Positions 11,655 through 23,883 of a stretch of DNA of 64,000 nucleotides are shown here, one piece after another. The notes below the pieces were generated by a model, which saw only the letters and a list, made by a program, of their open reading frames with translations, did no database searches and was not told where the DNA came from. The first letter of the stretch is position 1. The number at the start of each line of letters is the position of its first letter. The DNA comes from Epiperipatus broadwayi (Eukaryota > Onychophora > Udeonychophora > Euonychophora > Peripatidae): assembly GCA_028023455.1 (NCBI GenBank), contig JAQFVV010006716.1:248001-312000 (forward strand), read 5' to 3'. Both the position numbers and the translations under genes were made by a program.

Positions 11655-11833
11655 AATATATAGGGTATATGAGCACAGACTTTCACATGACCTACCACTC
11701 TTCACACTATCTCATAACACTGATACACTTGAATAATCACCAATATACATATTTCATGTTAAACCAGCAATCATCAGTTGGTCCAGATTACCATCTATAC
11801 ACATATATGCTATAAGTGCTCAAATATATTGTA
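11655..11833 (-). repeat. hammerhead-bearing repeat family A, single copy
   Basis: This minus-strand copy aligns with the repeats at 15.6-16.1, 42.7-43.05, 44.8-45.3 and 61.04-61.33 kb. Order on the minus strand is the GAGCACT word, the hammerhead segment, a GAGATAG(A/T)GTG word and then GAAAGTCTGTGCTCA. It carries the best-preserved family A hammerhead. Confidence 0.75.
11732..11792 (-). ncRNA. candidate hammerhead ribozyme, family A (core intact)
   Basis: On the minus strand: outer stem I GGTAATC, four unpaired bases, inner stem I CCAA, then CTGATGA (plus 11771-11777). A 15-nt stem-loop II follows, then GAAA (plus 11752-11755), stem III of 3 bp with a 2-nt loop and UA at the cleavage site. 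TTGG, one unpaired base and GATTATT close stem I. The outer stem here is AATC/GATT, while other copies have GATC/GATC or TGAT/ATCA, so pairing is kept despite changed bases. All core boxes match; the base of stem II has a U-U mismatch. Confidence 0.7.
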
Positions 11834-11839
11834 ACGAAA

Positions 11840-13837
11840 TATAATATGTCGTGACATTATTTTAAAATTAAAATAAAAGATCATAAATAAAAATTGATTT
11901 ATTAAAAAGAAAAAAACTTAACTTAAAAACTGAAATTTAAAAACTGTTTAACATATATATAGATCGCATGATGGACAACTTTAAAAACTATTTTAAAAAA
12001 TAAAAATATTTGAAAGTAATTTTTTTTTGTAAAAAAAGTAAAGATATAAAGATTTGATATTTTTGGAAATAGAAATAATGTTGATTTCTATAATTTTAGA
12101 AAATGGAAATGATTGTCTTATTAATTAAATGATTGTTCAAAAGGAAATTGGCCTGTGAGGCATTTAAAATAAATTAAAGGGTCAGATAAGAGAGTACAAA
12201 GAAATTAAATGACCAATGCAAACACCAGAAATGTTAGCACGGACCGTAATCGAAACATCAGAGGATTAGTGACGTCTTGCCGGTTGAATCCAAAGATTGG
12301 ATGATAAGAGACTAATAAAAATATAAAAGCCAAATTATTATTATAATTGTTATCTGAGAGCTGACTATGAATATGTCGTTATAACTAGCTATATTGCAGA
12401 TTTTCACGATGTGGAAGTCTGCAATAAATTTAATTTTCCAGGCAACTAGCTGAGACCTGCCTATGACAGTTAGGGACCAAAAAGGAATGGCAAGTAGTGG
12501 CTTTGTTTTTAAAAAGGAAGAACAAACAATCTACATAAGTGATCACGTAGATGGACCTCAAAATCTGCAGAATCCGTAAACTATAAACTTTTACCAATTG
12601 AACTTTCCTTTAAATAATTACCGTATAACATCAATAAGTAATCAATCAAAAAAAAATATAAATGAATGTACTCTTATCTGATCAAGAATAGAACTCTAAA
12701 TCAACTATAAATATTTGTTTTTATGTACGTTTGCTATTTCAATCATTTCCATTTTTTTAATTTAATTATTTATGTTTGTATTTAACTAGGTTATTTATTT
12801 TTATCTGTTAAATAAAATGTATTAAATTAAAGTTGGGTGTAGATAGCTGCATGGATAAAGATTAATAACTGTTTAAATTCGTTTATGTTTAATTTAAGGG
12901 ATTTTAATTTCAGGCTATTTGTTTCATAGTTAGGGCAATGCTGGTGGAGGGATATATGGGTGTTTATATTAATGTAATGTGAAGCATGTTTAGCATTCAG
13001 GGCAATGTGCCCAACTGAATGCATGACCCCAAAGAGGCAGTCATATCATTGAAATGGTCACCGATGTATTTCCTGCGCCATTGACCCCTTCTAGCTCTAT
13101 GGACAGGGATTTATAAGATGGCAGAAAGACCACTCTCCCCCATAAGTAGCACTCTTTAAAAATAATTATATACATGGTTCCTTAGTCAGGCAGATGCATT
13201 TTCCTGTACTGGACACGGATCATTTCCTTCAAATAATATCACGCTGTCAGATGCACATTCCTGTCGGCGTGGTTTTATGCTAGCATCTTCATATTGCATT
13301 AGTTGCAAATATATATCTGGAAGCTGACATTGGGTTGGCTATGAACTTTTAGTCTGAGATTGAATGAATGTTTTGATAAGTTTTTAAGTGGAAAAAAAAT
13401 CTATGTAGACTATCTATCCTCGACATGCTAAAGTAAAATATAATTTAAATATCCTTCTGTGCGGCCTATTTAAATAGTAATTTGAATTTAAATTTTAAAA
13501 AAATTATTAATGTTAAAATCTAAAATAAATGTATTCCTCAATTTTAAATGTGCGTTAATAAAAATCTATTTGTGTGTTAACTACTGGCAGTGGCATCTTT
13601 TATTTTATTGTTTTAAATAATTAATATATTTTGAGAATAAATCTATTAAAACTTATAAAAATGTTTAAATCTCTGCTACTCTATGAGCTAGTGACTTTGG
13701 GCAAACGGTCAGAATAATATATATATAAGAAAATTTTTTGAATCTTAACTTACATATCTGCCTACTATATAAATTTTTCTAGGTTCAAATGCCTAGATGG
13801 CGCCCTTGTATGGCAGATACGTTGAAGGCTCTTTCAG
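11840..13837. other. intergenic DNA, no gene seen
   Basis: Mostly AT-rich. 12.4-12.6 and 12.95-13.3 kb are less AT-rich but hold no frame or repeat I recognise. Confidence 0.4.
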
Positions 13838-14160
13838 TGACCGTTAAAATATATTAAGTTGGCCAAACCTCATACTTTAATGGACAGGCTTCAATCTAAT
13901 CCACACTTCAACTCTTCAATCATCCATCCAATCGAAAATCTGATGATAGAATGCTCAAAGGCCACCCTGAGGCCAAGATTCTTGTCATCCCCATGTTAAC
14001 CTAAGGTCAATCTGTTCCCTCATGCACAGGACATAATCCATTCAATACATATACAAGGGATGGGCAGACATCTCTATTATGTAATAATTGAAACACAGGC
14101 TTATTATATACCTGTGTTTATATATGTCATATACAGGGTATATGAGCACAAACTTTCACT
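13838..14160 (-). repeat. family A fragments
   Basis: 13838-14075 (minus) aligns with the upstream part of family A seen at 44985-45120 and 61020-61130: CATCAGATTTT, GGATGG and CCATTAAAG in that order. The hammerhead segment is missing. A small distal piece (GTATATGAGCACAAACTTTC) lies at 14138-14157. Confidence 0.5.
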
Positions 14161-14414
14161 TTTAACTAGATTTTTAATTAACTTGTATAATCTCTTTACT
14201 CATAGCTCTTTTTAATTAGACTTTTACATTCCTTTAATTACATACACTTTTAGTTACAAATATTTCTTTATAATACACCAAATACATACTATTTTTATAG
14301 GTATTATTTTTACGTTTTTTAGAATTTTTATATTTTAAAATAATTAATTTTGTCTATTGCTTTTATAACGGTTAATCCAAATACTATATATTAAAACTAA
14401 GAAAACTCTAAGTT

Positions 14415-14518
14415 GTCAAGCGTTGTAAGCCGAAAGGTCGTCGCAGTTGCCTTGCAAGCAAGTAGTTGGTTGCAGACGGTTGTGGGTTCGCTTCCCGGCC
14501 GATGCTATGACATATGGA
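14415..14518 (+). mobile_element. tRNA-derived SINE, copy 4 (full length)
   Basis: The 104-bp body starts GTCAAGCGTTGTAAGCC and has a B-box-like GGGTTCGCTTCCCGG at 14484-14498. It is bounded by the exact 14-bp duplication GAAAACTCTAAGTT at 14401-14414 and 14519-14532. This copy best defines the family's length. Confidence 0.9.
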
Positions 14519-14532
14519 GAAAACTCTAAGTT

Positions 14533-15594
14533 TGCTGTAAATGATTTGATACGGTGGTAGAAGGCAGAATTGGGACCTCAAAATCCAACGATTGTAACTT
14601 AATTTTGCCATGTGAGACAGACTTTTTTTGAGACCCCCCCCCGGGCAATGAACCATTCGATTATTTTTGTTATATATATTCTCGACGCTTAAAATAAAGT
14701 TCTCTCTCAGCCACTCTGCCTGAAAACCTTTTAGCCCATATTATTTTCCCATTCCATTCTCCACACTAAGTTTTTCCAATATTTGTCTTTATCCTGCTCC
14801 ATGCCATTTTCACAACTTAAATCTTTGTCTACTGTACGGCCTTTATAACTAGATCCTCCTTAGCTTTTTTTAGAATTGTATACTAAAGCGACCTCTAGCA
14901 GAAAAATGACATAACTAATAAAAGTAACCTACAAAAAAAAAAAATTGAAACTAAATTACGGAATGGCTGTTGGGATTAATATGCAAAATAAACACGAGTG
15001 ATAAAATCTTTTCACATGCATAGACTCTCTCGAACACACACACTCATCTCAAGCTCGTATTGTAATCAGAAAAATTACAAAAAAAAAAAGATAAAAGATA
15101 ATACGCTGAAAGTTTATTAAATGACTTCAATGCTTAACTAGATTAATTTGCTTTTAGAATTTTTCATTTAAAGTTACAAAAATATTATTATTTTACAATA
15201 TTAAAACAAAATAATAAATAACTAAGATGTTTGATTAGTTTGGAGAAAAATATATATATAAAAACATTCCTGGATAATTATAATACAAAAATATTGGAAG
15301 TTGATCCGATTGGAAATTTAAATCCTAGAATAAAAACGATAAAAACCTCACGAACTGCAACTATTGTGAAACTTAATGACAAACAGATAATGAATTGTAT
15401 ATAAATAAATTCATATGAATTGTATTATTCAAAGTGATAGTTATAAAAGGTAAAGTTAACGTTTATTGCTTTCTAAAACAAGATAAAAGAAAAGTGAAAA
15501 GGGAACTAGAAAGAATAATGGTGTAAACGCACAGAAAGAGTATTTTATTATATACATGATTTTGAAATACACGTATAATATATACATACTTAAT
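14533..15594. other. intergenic DNA, no gene seen
   Basis: AT-rich with A- and C-runs (for example near 14634). No supported frame or repeat. Confidence 0.4.
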
Positions 15595-15711
15595 CTAGAT
15601 GTAATTAAAGAGGATTTTAACCCAGGCTTTCAAGCTCCCTCCGGACAGCCACTCTATCCAATATAACCGATAAATATATATATATGACTACATACGTGTG
15701 AAAAAGATATA

Positions 15712-15769
15712 CGATCCCCAATATAGTATTTCACGTTGAACCAGCATTTATCAGTTGGTTCGGATCATC
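15712..15769 (-). ncRNA. hammerhead-like segment, family A (one core change)
   Basis: Minus strand: GATC…CCAA stem I strand, CTGATAA, 15-nt stem II region, GAAA, short stem III, then TTGG…GATC. The expected CUGANGA box has G8 changed to A, which should abolish or greatly reduce cleavage. Both parts of stem I are intact. Confidence 0.5.
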
Positions 15770-15925
15770 TCCCACACATATACATAATCAGTGCTCGGTC
15801 TATATTACAATAGCAAATCTAAACACTTTAATAGTGAAGATTAATACCTGTCCATTAAAGTGTATACATTTGCTATCTTAATATAATCCAAACATTGATT
15901 ATATTTACATATGGGAGATGATGAT

Positions 15926-15985
15926 TCAGACCAACTCATGAATGTTGGTTCCACATGAAGTACATATATTGAAAGATCATTTATC
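15926..15985 (+). ncRNA. hammerhead-like segment, family A (degenerate)
   Basis: This is the plus-strand partner of the previous entry. The first box reads CTCATGA and the second GAAG, so two core residues are changed. It is almost certainly inactive and counts as a family member only. Confidence 0.4.
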
Positions 15986-16410
15986 TTTTCCACATTTATG
16001 TGGTCGTGTTTTATAGGTTATATTGGAGAGAGTGGATGATGTAGGGAGCTCGAAAATCTGGGTACAAATTTACTTTAATTACATATACATAATACTAAAT
16101 TAAAAAAATGATTTACATACTACATCTATCTATCCATATATTCATCTATATAAGTATCTAATGATTAATTCTCATTTAATGCATACTTCTTAATACTGTT
16201 ACTTCTATTAACATTACATTTATAATTTTTTATCTTCTCTGTTTATAAGTTTTCAGTCCATTTGCATTAAAGAATGATGCACATTTTCCAGGTATATTCA
16301 TTTATTCAATTATTCAGTTTATATTCACGTTATGCATTTAATTATTAATTAATCAGCTTAGAATTCAACTTTTCAATTTAACCATTAGAATTTCTTACCA
16401 AAATCAATAA

Positions 16411-16895
<485 letters not shown>

Positions 16896-16985
16896 ATTAA
16901 CTAACCATTTACTTATTTATCATTCTGATAATTTGAATTTTCTCCTAGTGATTTGTCTGAAGGTTTGCAATGATGGTGTATGAAA

Positions 16986-17204
16986 TGTTATAATATGTTG
17001 GACTATTTCCATCATCTATCTGTAAACGTTTAATGTATAGAAAATTTTAAACTTTATTTAACCTTTTCAAATAAAAATAACTTGTTAATAATAACACACA
17101 ACAGATTTATTTGTATTTGAAAAGTTTAAAATAAAGTTTAAAATTTTCTAGACATTCAACATTTACTGATAGATGATAGAAATAGTCCATCATGTTATCA
17201 CATC
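16986..17204. repeat. fold-back repeat family D
   Basis: The arm at 16986-17080 (with GGACTATTTCCATCATC and AAATTTTAAACTTTATTT words) is inverted at about 17111-17204. A third, single-arm copy is inside the decayed RTE at 63441-63530. Multiple copies indicate a MITE-like or fold-back family. Confidence 0.7.
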
Positions 17205-17417
17205 TTCCTAGTACCCCTTCATCTGTATACCTATTCACAAAAGCATAGCTTACCCAATCATGCTATATCTTATTTCCAAACTATATCTATTATCTATATA
17301 ACTAAATACCTATCTGTAATTTTTATATACAAATTCTAAAAAGTTTTCTTTATTAATTTAAAACCTTCTTTTAGTTTTTTCTTATTTTTCAGCAAATATT
17401 ATAAGCGTTTTATTTTT

Positions 17418-17633
<216 letters not shown>

Positions 17634-17634
17634 G

Positions 17635-19010
17635 CAGCTTTTCTATCGATTGTTTCAACAATAGTGATATTATATCAGCTGTCAAAGAACTCAATACACA
17701 TTCAAGTATAGGTTACGACAATATACCTGGTTTCATTTATAAAGGTTGTGTAAAATGTATTGCTGCTCCTTTATGTTATATTCTTAATTGTTCCATTAAA
17801 AATTGTATTTTTCCTAACTCTCTAAAACTTGCCAAAGTTATACCTATTTTTAAAAATGGTGCAAAAGATAATGTTAATAATTATAGATCAATTTCTGTGC
17901 TTCATACAGTTGCACACATATTTGAAAGATGTGTTTATAAGAAAATTGTTAATGACATAAATAAGATTTTGGTTCCTGTGCAACATTGCTTTTTATCTGG
18001 AAGATCAACTAAAACTAATCTTTTAACAATAACTGATCACATTGCTAATGCCTTTGAGAATCAATGTCATTTAGATGTTGTTTATTTTGATTTATCCAAG
18101 GCATTTGATAAAGTTGATCATTCCAGGTTGCTTTTCAAAATGTATAAATTAGGTTTTTCCTATAATTTTGTTGCATGGTTTGAATCTTTTATTAAGAAGA
18201 GAACAGCTTATGTAAAGTTTAAGAATAATTCTTCTAATCCATATTATTGTAATATATGATTACATCAGGGCATTATCCTTGCACCATTATTGTTTAACAT
18301 TTATATTGATGATTTGGGAGAGAGTTTGGAATTTTTGCATATTTTATGTTATGCAGATGATTGTAAAATTTTTAGGAATATCAACTCAATTAATAATTGC
18401 ATATTATTACAAAAAGATATTAATAATGTTGTGAAATGGTATAGAGATAATAAAATGGATATTAATATTGATAAGTGTTCAACAGTTTCTTATTTCAAAA
18501 ATCTGAAATGATAATTGGTCCTTATTATATTGAAGATCATAATATAAAATTTGTTGATATTCAGAAAGACCTTGGTATTAATTTTGCAAGCAATGGATTA
18601 TTTCATCATCATATTGAAAATGTAGTAAATAAGACTTTTTTAAATTATGGGTGCAATTTTAAAGCATGGTAAAAAATTTAGTAGTTTTACAAAATATAAA
18701 TTATTTCTCTCTTTGGTTTTGCCAATTTTAGAATATGGATTTATTGTTTAGAATCCCAGTTCCAAATGAGATATTATTAAAATTCAATTGGTTTATGACA
18801 AATTTTCTAAGTACATTAAATTAAAAGACCATTATCTATCCCTATCCATTAGAAGAAAAATGAGAGATCTTAAAATTTTATATAATATTGTCAATCAGAA
18901 AATTATGTTAATTAACAAAATTTCAAAATTATTTTTAATAATTGTTTACATAAAACACGTACATTTACTTTATTTTATATTAAGGTTTGTTGCTCTAACA
19001 TATTAAAATT
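17635..19010 (+). pseudogene. LINE reverse transcriptase remnant (Jockey/CR1-like)
   Basis: The conceptual protein shows the RT blocks in order: GYDNIPGF near the start, NNYRSISVL, the motif A stretch YFDLSKAFDKVDH (in 17897-18259), LAPLLFNIYIDDL, the catalytic YADD of motif C (in 18290-18511), then DLGI and a PILEYG-like tail at 18725. It would copy the element's own RNA by target-primed reverse transcription. Lesions include a TGA at 18257-18259 just before the motif B region and frame changes near 18500 and 18670. No endonuclease is present, so it is inactive. The HISKAFD-type motif A and YADD favour Jockey/CR1 over the RTE family elsewhere in the window. Confidence 0.8.
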
Positions 19011-19171
19011 TTCATTTTTGTTTCATTTGCCTAATACCTATACTCATGATTTTACTAATGAAAATATTTTTCTTTTAGACTTTAAAAAATTTGTTACTTA
19101 TCTTATAAAAAAGTATGGGCATATAATTATATTAATAATTTGTCATTTTTACTAATTTATGTATATTATTT

Positions 19172-20018
19172 ATTAATAATATGCTGATGCATTGCGGTGA
19201 AACTTTTTATGTAATAATTTGTATATATATTCTGATTTATAGACTTAGCGCTTTCAGAGCCCTTGTTGCTCCATATTCATAGTCTTTTCAGATTATTAGT
19301 CATATGCAAATGTATGCAAATTGCCTCCTATATCATCCATTTTTTAGAAATGGTGAAACAAGTGTCTCTTCTGTTTATTGATTTGGCATCGCTGGTTGTG
19401 AAACAAGCTTCCTTAACCTTCTTCTTGATATCGTTTCTTTCCGTACATAAAATATCAGCCTTGGAGGGCTCAAATCTGTGGTTGAGCTCCTGCTGATGGT
19501 CAGCAAATACAGAACTTCCTTCTTTTTTAGTTAATGCTCTTATATATATGTATTTATGCTGAGCCAATCTATTGCTCAATGTGGCACGAGTTTGTCCATA
19601 ATAAACTGAATCACACCCTATTTGAAGGCACACAATTCTATAAACTACCTGGGGGGGGGTTTCTTCTTTTGTCAGTTCTGTATTTGCTGACCATCAGCAG
19701 GAGCTCAACCACAGATTTGAGCCCTCCAAGGCTGATATTTTATGTATGGAAAGAAACGATATCAAGAGGAAGGTTAAGGAAGCTTGTTTCACAACCAGCG
19801 ATGCCAAATCAATAAACAGAAGAGACACTTGTTTCACCATTTCTAAAAAATGGATGATATAGGAGGCAATTTGCATACATTTGCATATGACTAATAATCT
19901 GAAAAGACTATGAATATGGAGCAACAAGGGCTCTGAAAGCGCTAAGTCTATAAATCAGAATATATATACAAATTATTACATAAAAAGTTTCATCGCAATG
20001 CATCAGCGTATTATTAAT
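19172..20018. mobile_element. Penelope-like element remnant with 345-bp inverted arms
   Basis: Arms 19172-19516 and 19674-20018 are inverted copies differing at only a few positions. The 157-bp centre and left arm encode, on the minus strand, a GIY-YIG-like domain. Both arms separately encode the same protein C-terminus ending at the same stop. Penelope-like elements carry a GIY-YIG endonuclease at the C-terminus and often have complex terminal repeats, including inverted ones. It lies inside the Jockey/CR1-like LINE and is therefore younger. Confidence 0.75.
19328..19633 (-). CDS. GIY-YIG endonuclease C-terminal fragment (Penelope-like)
   Basis: The 101-residue open frame contains VYYGQTRATLSNRLAQHK near residues 10-27, matching the GIY-YIG core in the form used by Penelope-like retroelements (Y-Y-G-Q-T, then a conserved arginine). 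HHR-like terminal residues are not evident. The reverse transcriptase that should precede it is missing, and the frame starts inside the palindrome centre, so this is a fragment. The last ~60 residues are also encoded on the plus strand by the right arm (19674-19861), with a few substitutions. In an intact element the domain nicks DNA for target-primed reverse transcription. Confidence 0.7.
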   Translation of the reverse strand: MCLQIGCDSVYYGQTRATLSNRLAQHKYIYIRALTKKEGSSVFADHQQELNHRFEPSKADILCTERNDIKKKVKEACFTTSDAKSINRRDTCFTISKKWMI

Positions 20019-20591
20019 TACAAAGTAAAGATGAAATACAATTTGATATTACAATATTATTTATGTATATTATTGTATAATTGTTATAGTACAATTCTGT
20101 AATTGCCTTAATGCTGTAGTTTTGTAGGGTAAATAAATTGAATTGAATTGAATTATTGAAGAACTGGATAAAAAGTATCTAAAAATGATAACACATCTTT
20201 GGCTACCAATCATGTATTCATTGGAGATTTTACAGTCTCCTGAGAATAAGGTCTAAAATTTGTTTTTGTCTGCAATGACTGTAAATATCACTTTAAAATG
20301 TTTAGTTATGCACACATTCAATATATGTTCATTGAAACTCAAGTGATATTTCGGATAATAAGTATCAGGCAACTGAGAAGGAAGACTATGGCATTTTTCG
20401 ATTTTATACTTAGAAGTAAAAAGCCAATAAACTGATCATGCTATGACATATTCTGATAAAAATCCTGTTCATAGTTATTTTATTAAATAAAATTCTTCTG
20501 TTCAGCTCAGTTAAGGCCATAAAGAGAAATCAAAGAGTGTCCTACTATTTACATCAAATTCCTTTCATAAACCTGCAATGAAGTACTTACA

Positions 20592-20625
<34 letters not shown>
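20592..20625. repeat. (TA)n microsatellite
   Basis: A pure TA run followed by TTGTATCGG. Several complex segments in this window begin just after such TA runs. Confidence 0.9.
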
Positions 20626-20628
<3 letters not shown>

Positions 20629-22210
20629 ATCGGTCAGATTTGTATGTTCACATAACAAGATCTAGCATCTAGGCAAAAGTACTGTAATCCAATCGTGCAC
20701 AAGATACACAGGTCAGGAACACTCATGAACTCTGCCCTATTTGCCTATTTCCCAGATCTATAACATTATAAACAACAATCCCGATGACATCGACAATTTA
20801 CTTCTCACCACCGGCATCAGTCATTAGAGACACAAAAAGACTCTAGGATAAACTTATATGATAGAATAACTTAATAACTAGCTATATTTTATGAGCAATG
20901 AAGGCTCGTGACCTAGCATATTAATTATATGTTGAGCGGAGATCATCTAGTCATATTTAGCATAAATAATAACTTAATATTTTAACTTAACTAAAAGAAA
21001 GCAATGGTTCGAGTTTGATATATATATTTAAGATTTATTAATAACAAAATTATGTCAGGTTATTTACCTGACATGAGCCTCATAAGTATTATACATATGT
21101 GTTTGATTCATATTTAATGATAACAAAAGATTTGTGGCTATGCCAATAATATATATATGTGATGTAATGAATTAGCGCTATTAGAATACATTACTGGAAT
21201 ACTGTTACACCCCCAAAGACGAAAAGAGCATTTACTTGATTTAAACAATAATTTTATAAGCAGATATTACATTTGGTTACATTCAATATTATTATTGATT
21301 GGAGTTATAGATAATTAATGTGTGGGGTGGATAATGAATAATTATATAAATGATACTAAATCTATCGCATTAATACATATATTAAACTAATGGAAATATG
21401 TCTGTTTAAAAAAATCATCTCATTACGGCTTATGACTATTTCTGGGCGACTAATAAGACACTGAAAGGCAGTGCGTGCATGGCGGCTGATTGGGTTGGTC
21501 CAATTATGGATCCTGGAGTGTGCTTCATGAACTTTAAGAATGAAGTTGACCGATTTCCTCTGCAATGTAGGCAGGGTCAGTATTGATACGGATGACGGTC
21601 GGCTATGTCACTATCGGGCTGGATTTTCCAGAGCGCATGCACATAAGAACAAGGATGTCCCCAGTGTGGTTTTACAGCCTGGTTTAAGGACATTGAAAAC
21701 AATGATGGGGCTTGACTGCACGAATACCTCCATGTGAGGAGGAAGCATGAACATATATATAAACGAAATGGCCTTTATGCACGTAACGCTTAATAATATA
21801 ATATATAAATAACCCTAAAGATTAAAGATTATCGAGACATATTTATTGCCCATAAATTATGAAATATTCGGCATAATGATATGGCTTCATTAAGCAAACA
21901 TGGATAATAATTATACTTAAATATAAAACTAAGATCTTAAGATCCCTCTCCACCTTACATTATGTTACTTAATATTATTCATTACTTCCCACACATTTAA
22001 TAAAACTCAATTTTGGTTACAAATGCCCTTGTGAAAATATATAAATTATTACAAAATAAGTGGGTGGTGGTAATAGCTAAGCTGGATTTTACATATATAA
22101 TATAATTTAAGAATAAAAGATAGTGCATTATTTAGGAAGAAAAATGTGAAAAAAAACAGATGTCAATCTGTTTTTCTACAATAAACATAAAAATATAATT
22201 AGTTTATTTA
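20626..22210. other. unclassified complex sequence
   Basis: 20.63-20.85 and 21.43-21.75 kb are clearly less AT-rich than their surroundings and probably belong to an old mobile element. I recognise no protein domain or terminal repeat. Open frames of 65-67 codons on both strands at 21.36-21.74 kb are weak. Confidence 0.35.
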
Positions 22211-22330
22211 TCTAAAATCGCAAGCACCTGGGCAAGTCAAAAAAGACTTGTTTTGATCAAATTATAAATTATTTACCCGGTAAATGATGGGTAGGGAAAC
22301 GAAAATGAATTATATGCTTGCGATTTTAGA
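22211..22330. mobile_element. MITE-like element, 16-bp terminal inverted repeats
   Basis: TCTAAAATCGCAAGCA at 22211-22226 is exactly inverted at 22315-22330. The 120-bp unit contains an internal CAAGTC/GACTTG hairpin. No duplication of the target is clear and no second copy was found in the window. Confidence 0.6.
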
Positions 22331-23383
22331 ATACTATTGGCATTTATTTTAAAATATAAATACATAAATCTTAATGAAAATTATTTGCCGCTTGGAAATA
22401 AAAGAAAAGGAAAAACATTTTATAGGAGTCTTAATATAGATTAGTTATATAGAGTTATATAAATACATATTTTGAAGACATTTAAAATAGGTGATTAAAA
22501 TATAAATATTACAGAGAAGGCAGGATTTAAGAATTGCAAGCGGTCAAAGTTCTTTTACCTTGCTTATTTAGAAGAGCGATTTCACTAGGAGTCAGTCCAT
22601 CGGTATTGTTTCACTAGATCTAGGGTAGCATTATTATTTGAAAATTAGCATTTCATTTTCACTGGAAAAATACATAAAGTTCATTGATACAGGATGCAGA
22701 GCTTTGTTCCTGGGAACAGCATATTAGAACAGAGGGAAAAGGCGAAATTTCCCCTACTCACGACACATTGTGTGAGAATTAAAACTGGCACGGAATATGT
22801 ATAATGACATAGTTATTTAGTGGTCTCTTCCCTTGTGAATTCAAATCCAGCAGTATATATACTTTTATTTTGAAGCTGTAACTTAGCAACTACTGCTGGA
22901 CCTGAGGCGGTTTAAGCACTTAAGTTTCATCTGGAATAGTTTGACCGGATACTCTTATATAGTAAGATGTTTGAAACAATGCAAGTTAGTTATCAGTTTC
23001 TCGAACAATTGCTTTAAAATATATTTTATGATTTTAAAACAAGCTAGCATGGACAATTTTCACTAATGGGTTTATTTTATTATTACCAATTCATAATCTT
23101 TTACTTTAATCTAAGGGGTCTTCTGGGTAATTGTTTTTAGAGTGACTTCTTAACAAGATTGCATCATTTCTGGCTACAAAATTATATATGAAAAAATAAT
23201 AAATTTCATATATAATACCTTATATATATATAATATAACTATTAATTTATTTGCAATCTCCTACACTGAAATATATAGATATTTATTATTTACGCCCATA
23301 TATACATGAGAATAATATTAAATAAAATATTTTAAATTAAAATACATACATGTTAATGTGATTTATGTTCTAATACTAACCAA
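22331..23383. other. intergenic DNA, no gene seen
   Basis: AT-rich with no recognisable frame or repeat, up to the scaffold gap. Confidence 0.4.
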
Positions 23384-23883
23384 NNNNNNNNNNNNNNNNN
23401 NNNNNNNNNNNNNNNNNNNNNNNNNNNNNNNNNNNNNNNNNNNNNNNNNNNNNNNNNNNNNNNNNNNNNNNNNNNNNNNNNNNNNNNNNNNNNNNNNNNN
23501 NNNNNNNNNNNNNNNNNNNNNNNNNNNNNNNNNNNNNNNNNNNNNNNNNNNNNNNNNNNNNNNNNNNNNNNNNNNNNNNNNNNNNNNNNNNNNNNNNNNN
23601 NNNNNNNNNNNNNNNNNNNNNNNNNNNNNNNNNNNNNNNNNNNNNNNNNNNNNNNNNNNNNNNNNNNNNNNNNNNNNNNNNNNNNNNNNNNNNNNNNNNN
23701 NNNNNNNNNNNNNNNNNNNNNNNNNNNNNNNNNNNNNNNNNNNNNNNNNNNNNNNNNNNNNNNNNNNNNNNNNNNNNNNNNNNNNNNNNNNNNNNNNNNN
23801 NNNNNNNNNNNNNNNNNNNNNNNNNNNNNNNNNNNNNNNNNNNNNNNNNNNNNNNNNNNNNNNNNNNNNNNNNNNNNNNNNNN
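23384..23883. other. assembly gap, 500 N
   Basis: Exactly 500 N. A round number like this normally marks a scaffold join of unknown true length, so sequence on either side may not be this close. Confidence 0.98.

Larger units (their letters stand above)
15595..16083. repeat. family A inverted pair
   Basis: A minus-oriented copy (about 15595-15840) faces a plus-oriented copy (about 15875-16083). Both carry the GATGTAATTAAAG end, the internal hammerhead segment and the ATTAAAGTG word near the centre. Together they could fold into a hairpin with arms of more than 200 bp. Arms differ at many positions, so this is not a fresh duplication. Confidence 0.8.
17635..20158 (+). mobile_element. Jockey/CR1-like LINE, 5'-truncated and interrupted
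   Basis: Reverse-transcriptase sequence runs from 17635 to about 19010, followed by AT-rich 3' region to 19171. It is interrupted by the inverted GIY-YIG element (19172-20018). The LINE then resumes at 20019 and ends in an ATTGA-type tandem tail at about 20136-20153. Such short-oligomer tails are typical of Jockey/CR1-group LINEs. The endonuclease half is absent. Confidence 0.7.

Noticed and set aside
14408-14656. 82-codon minus-strand frame
   Set aside because: It runs across the SINE and its flank and has no protein-like features.
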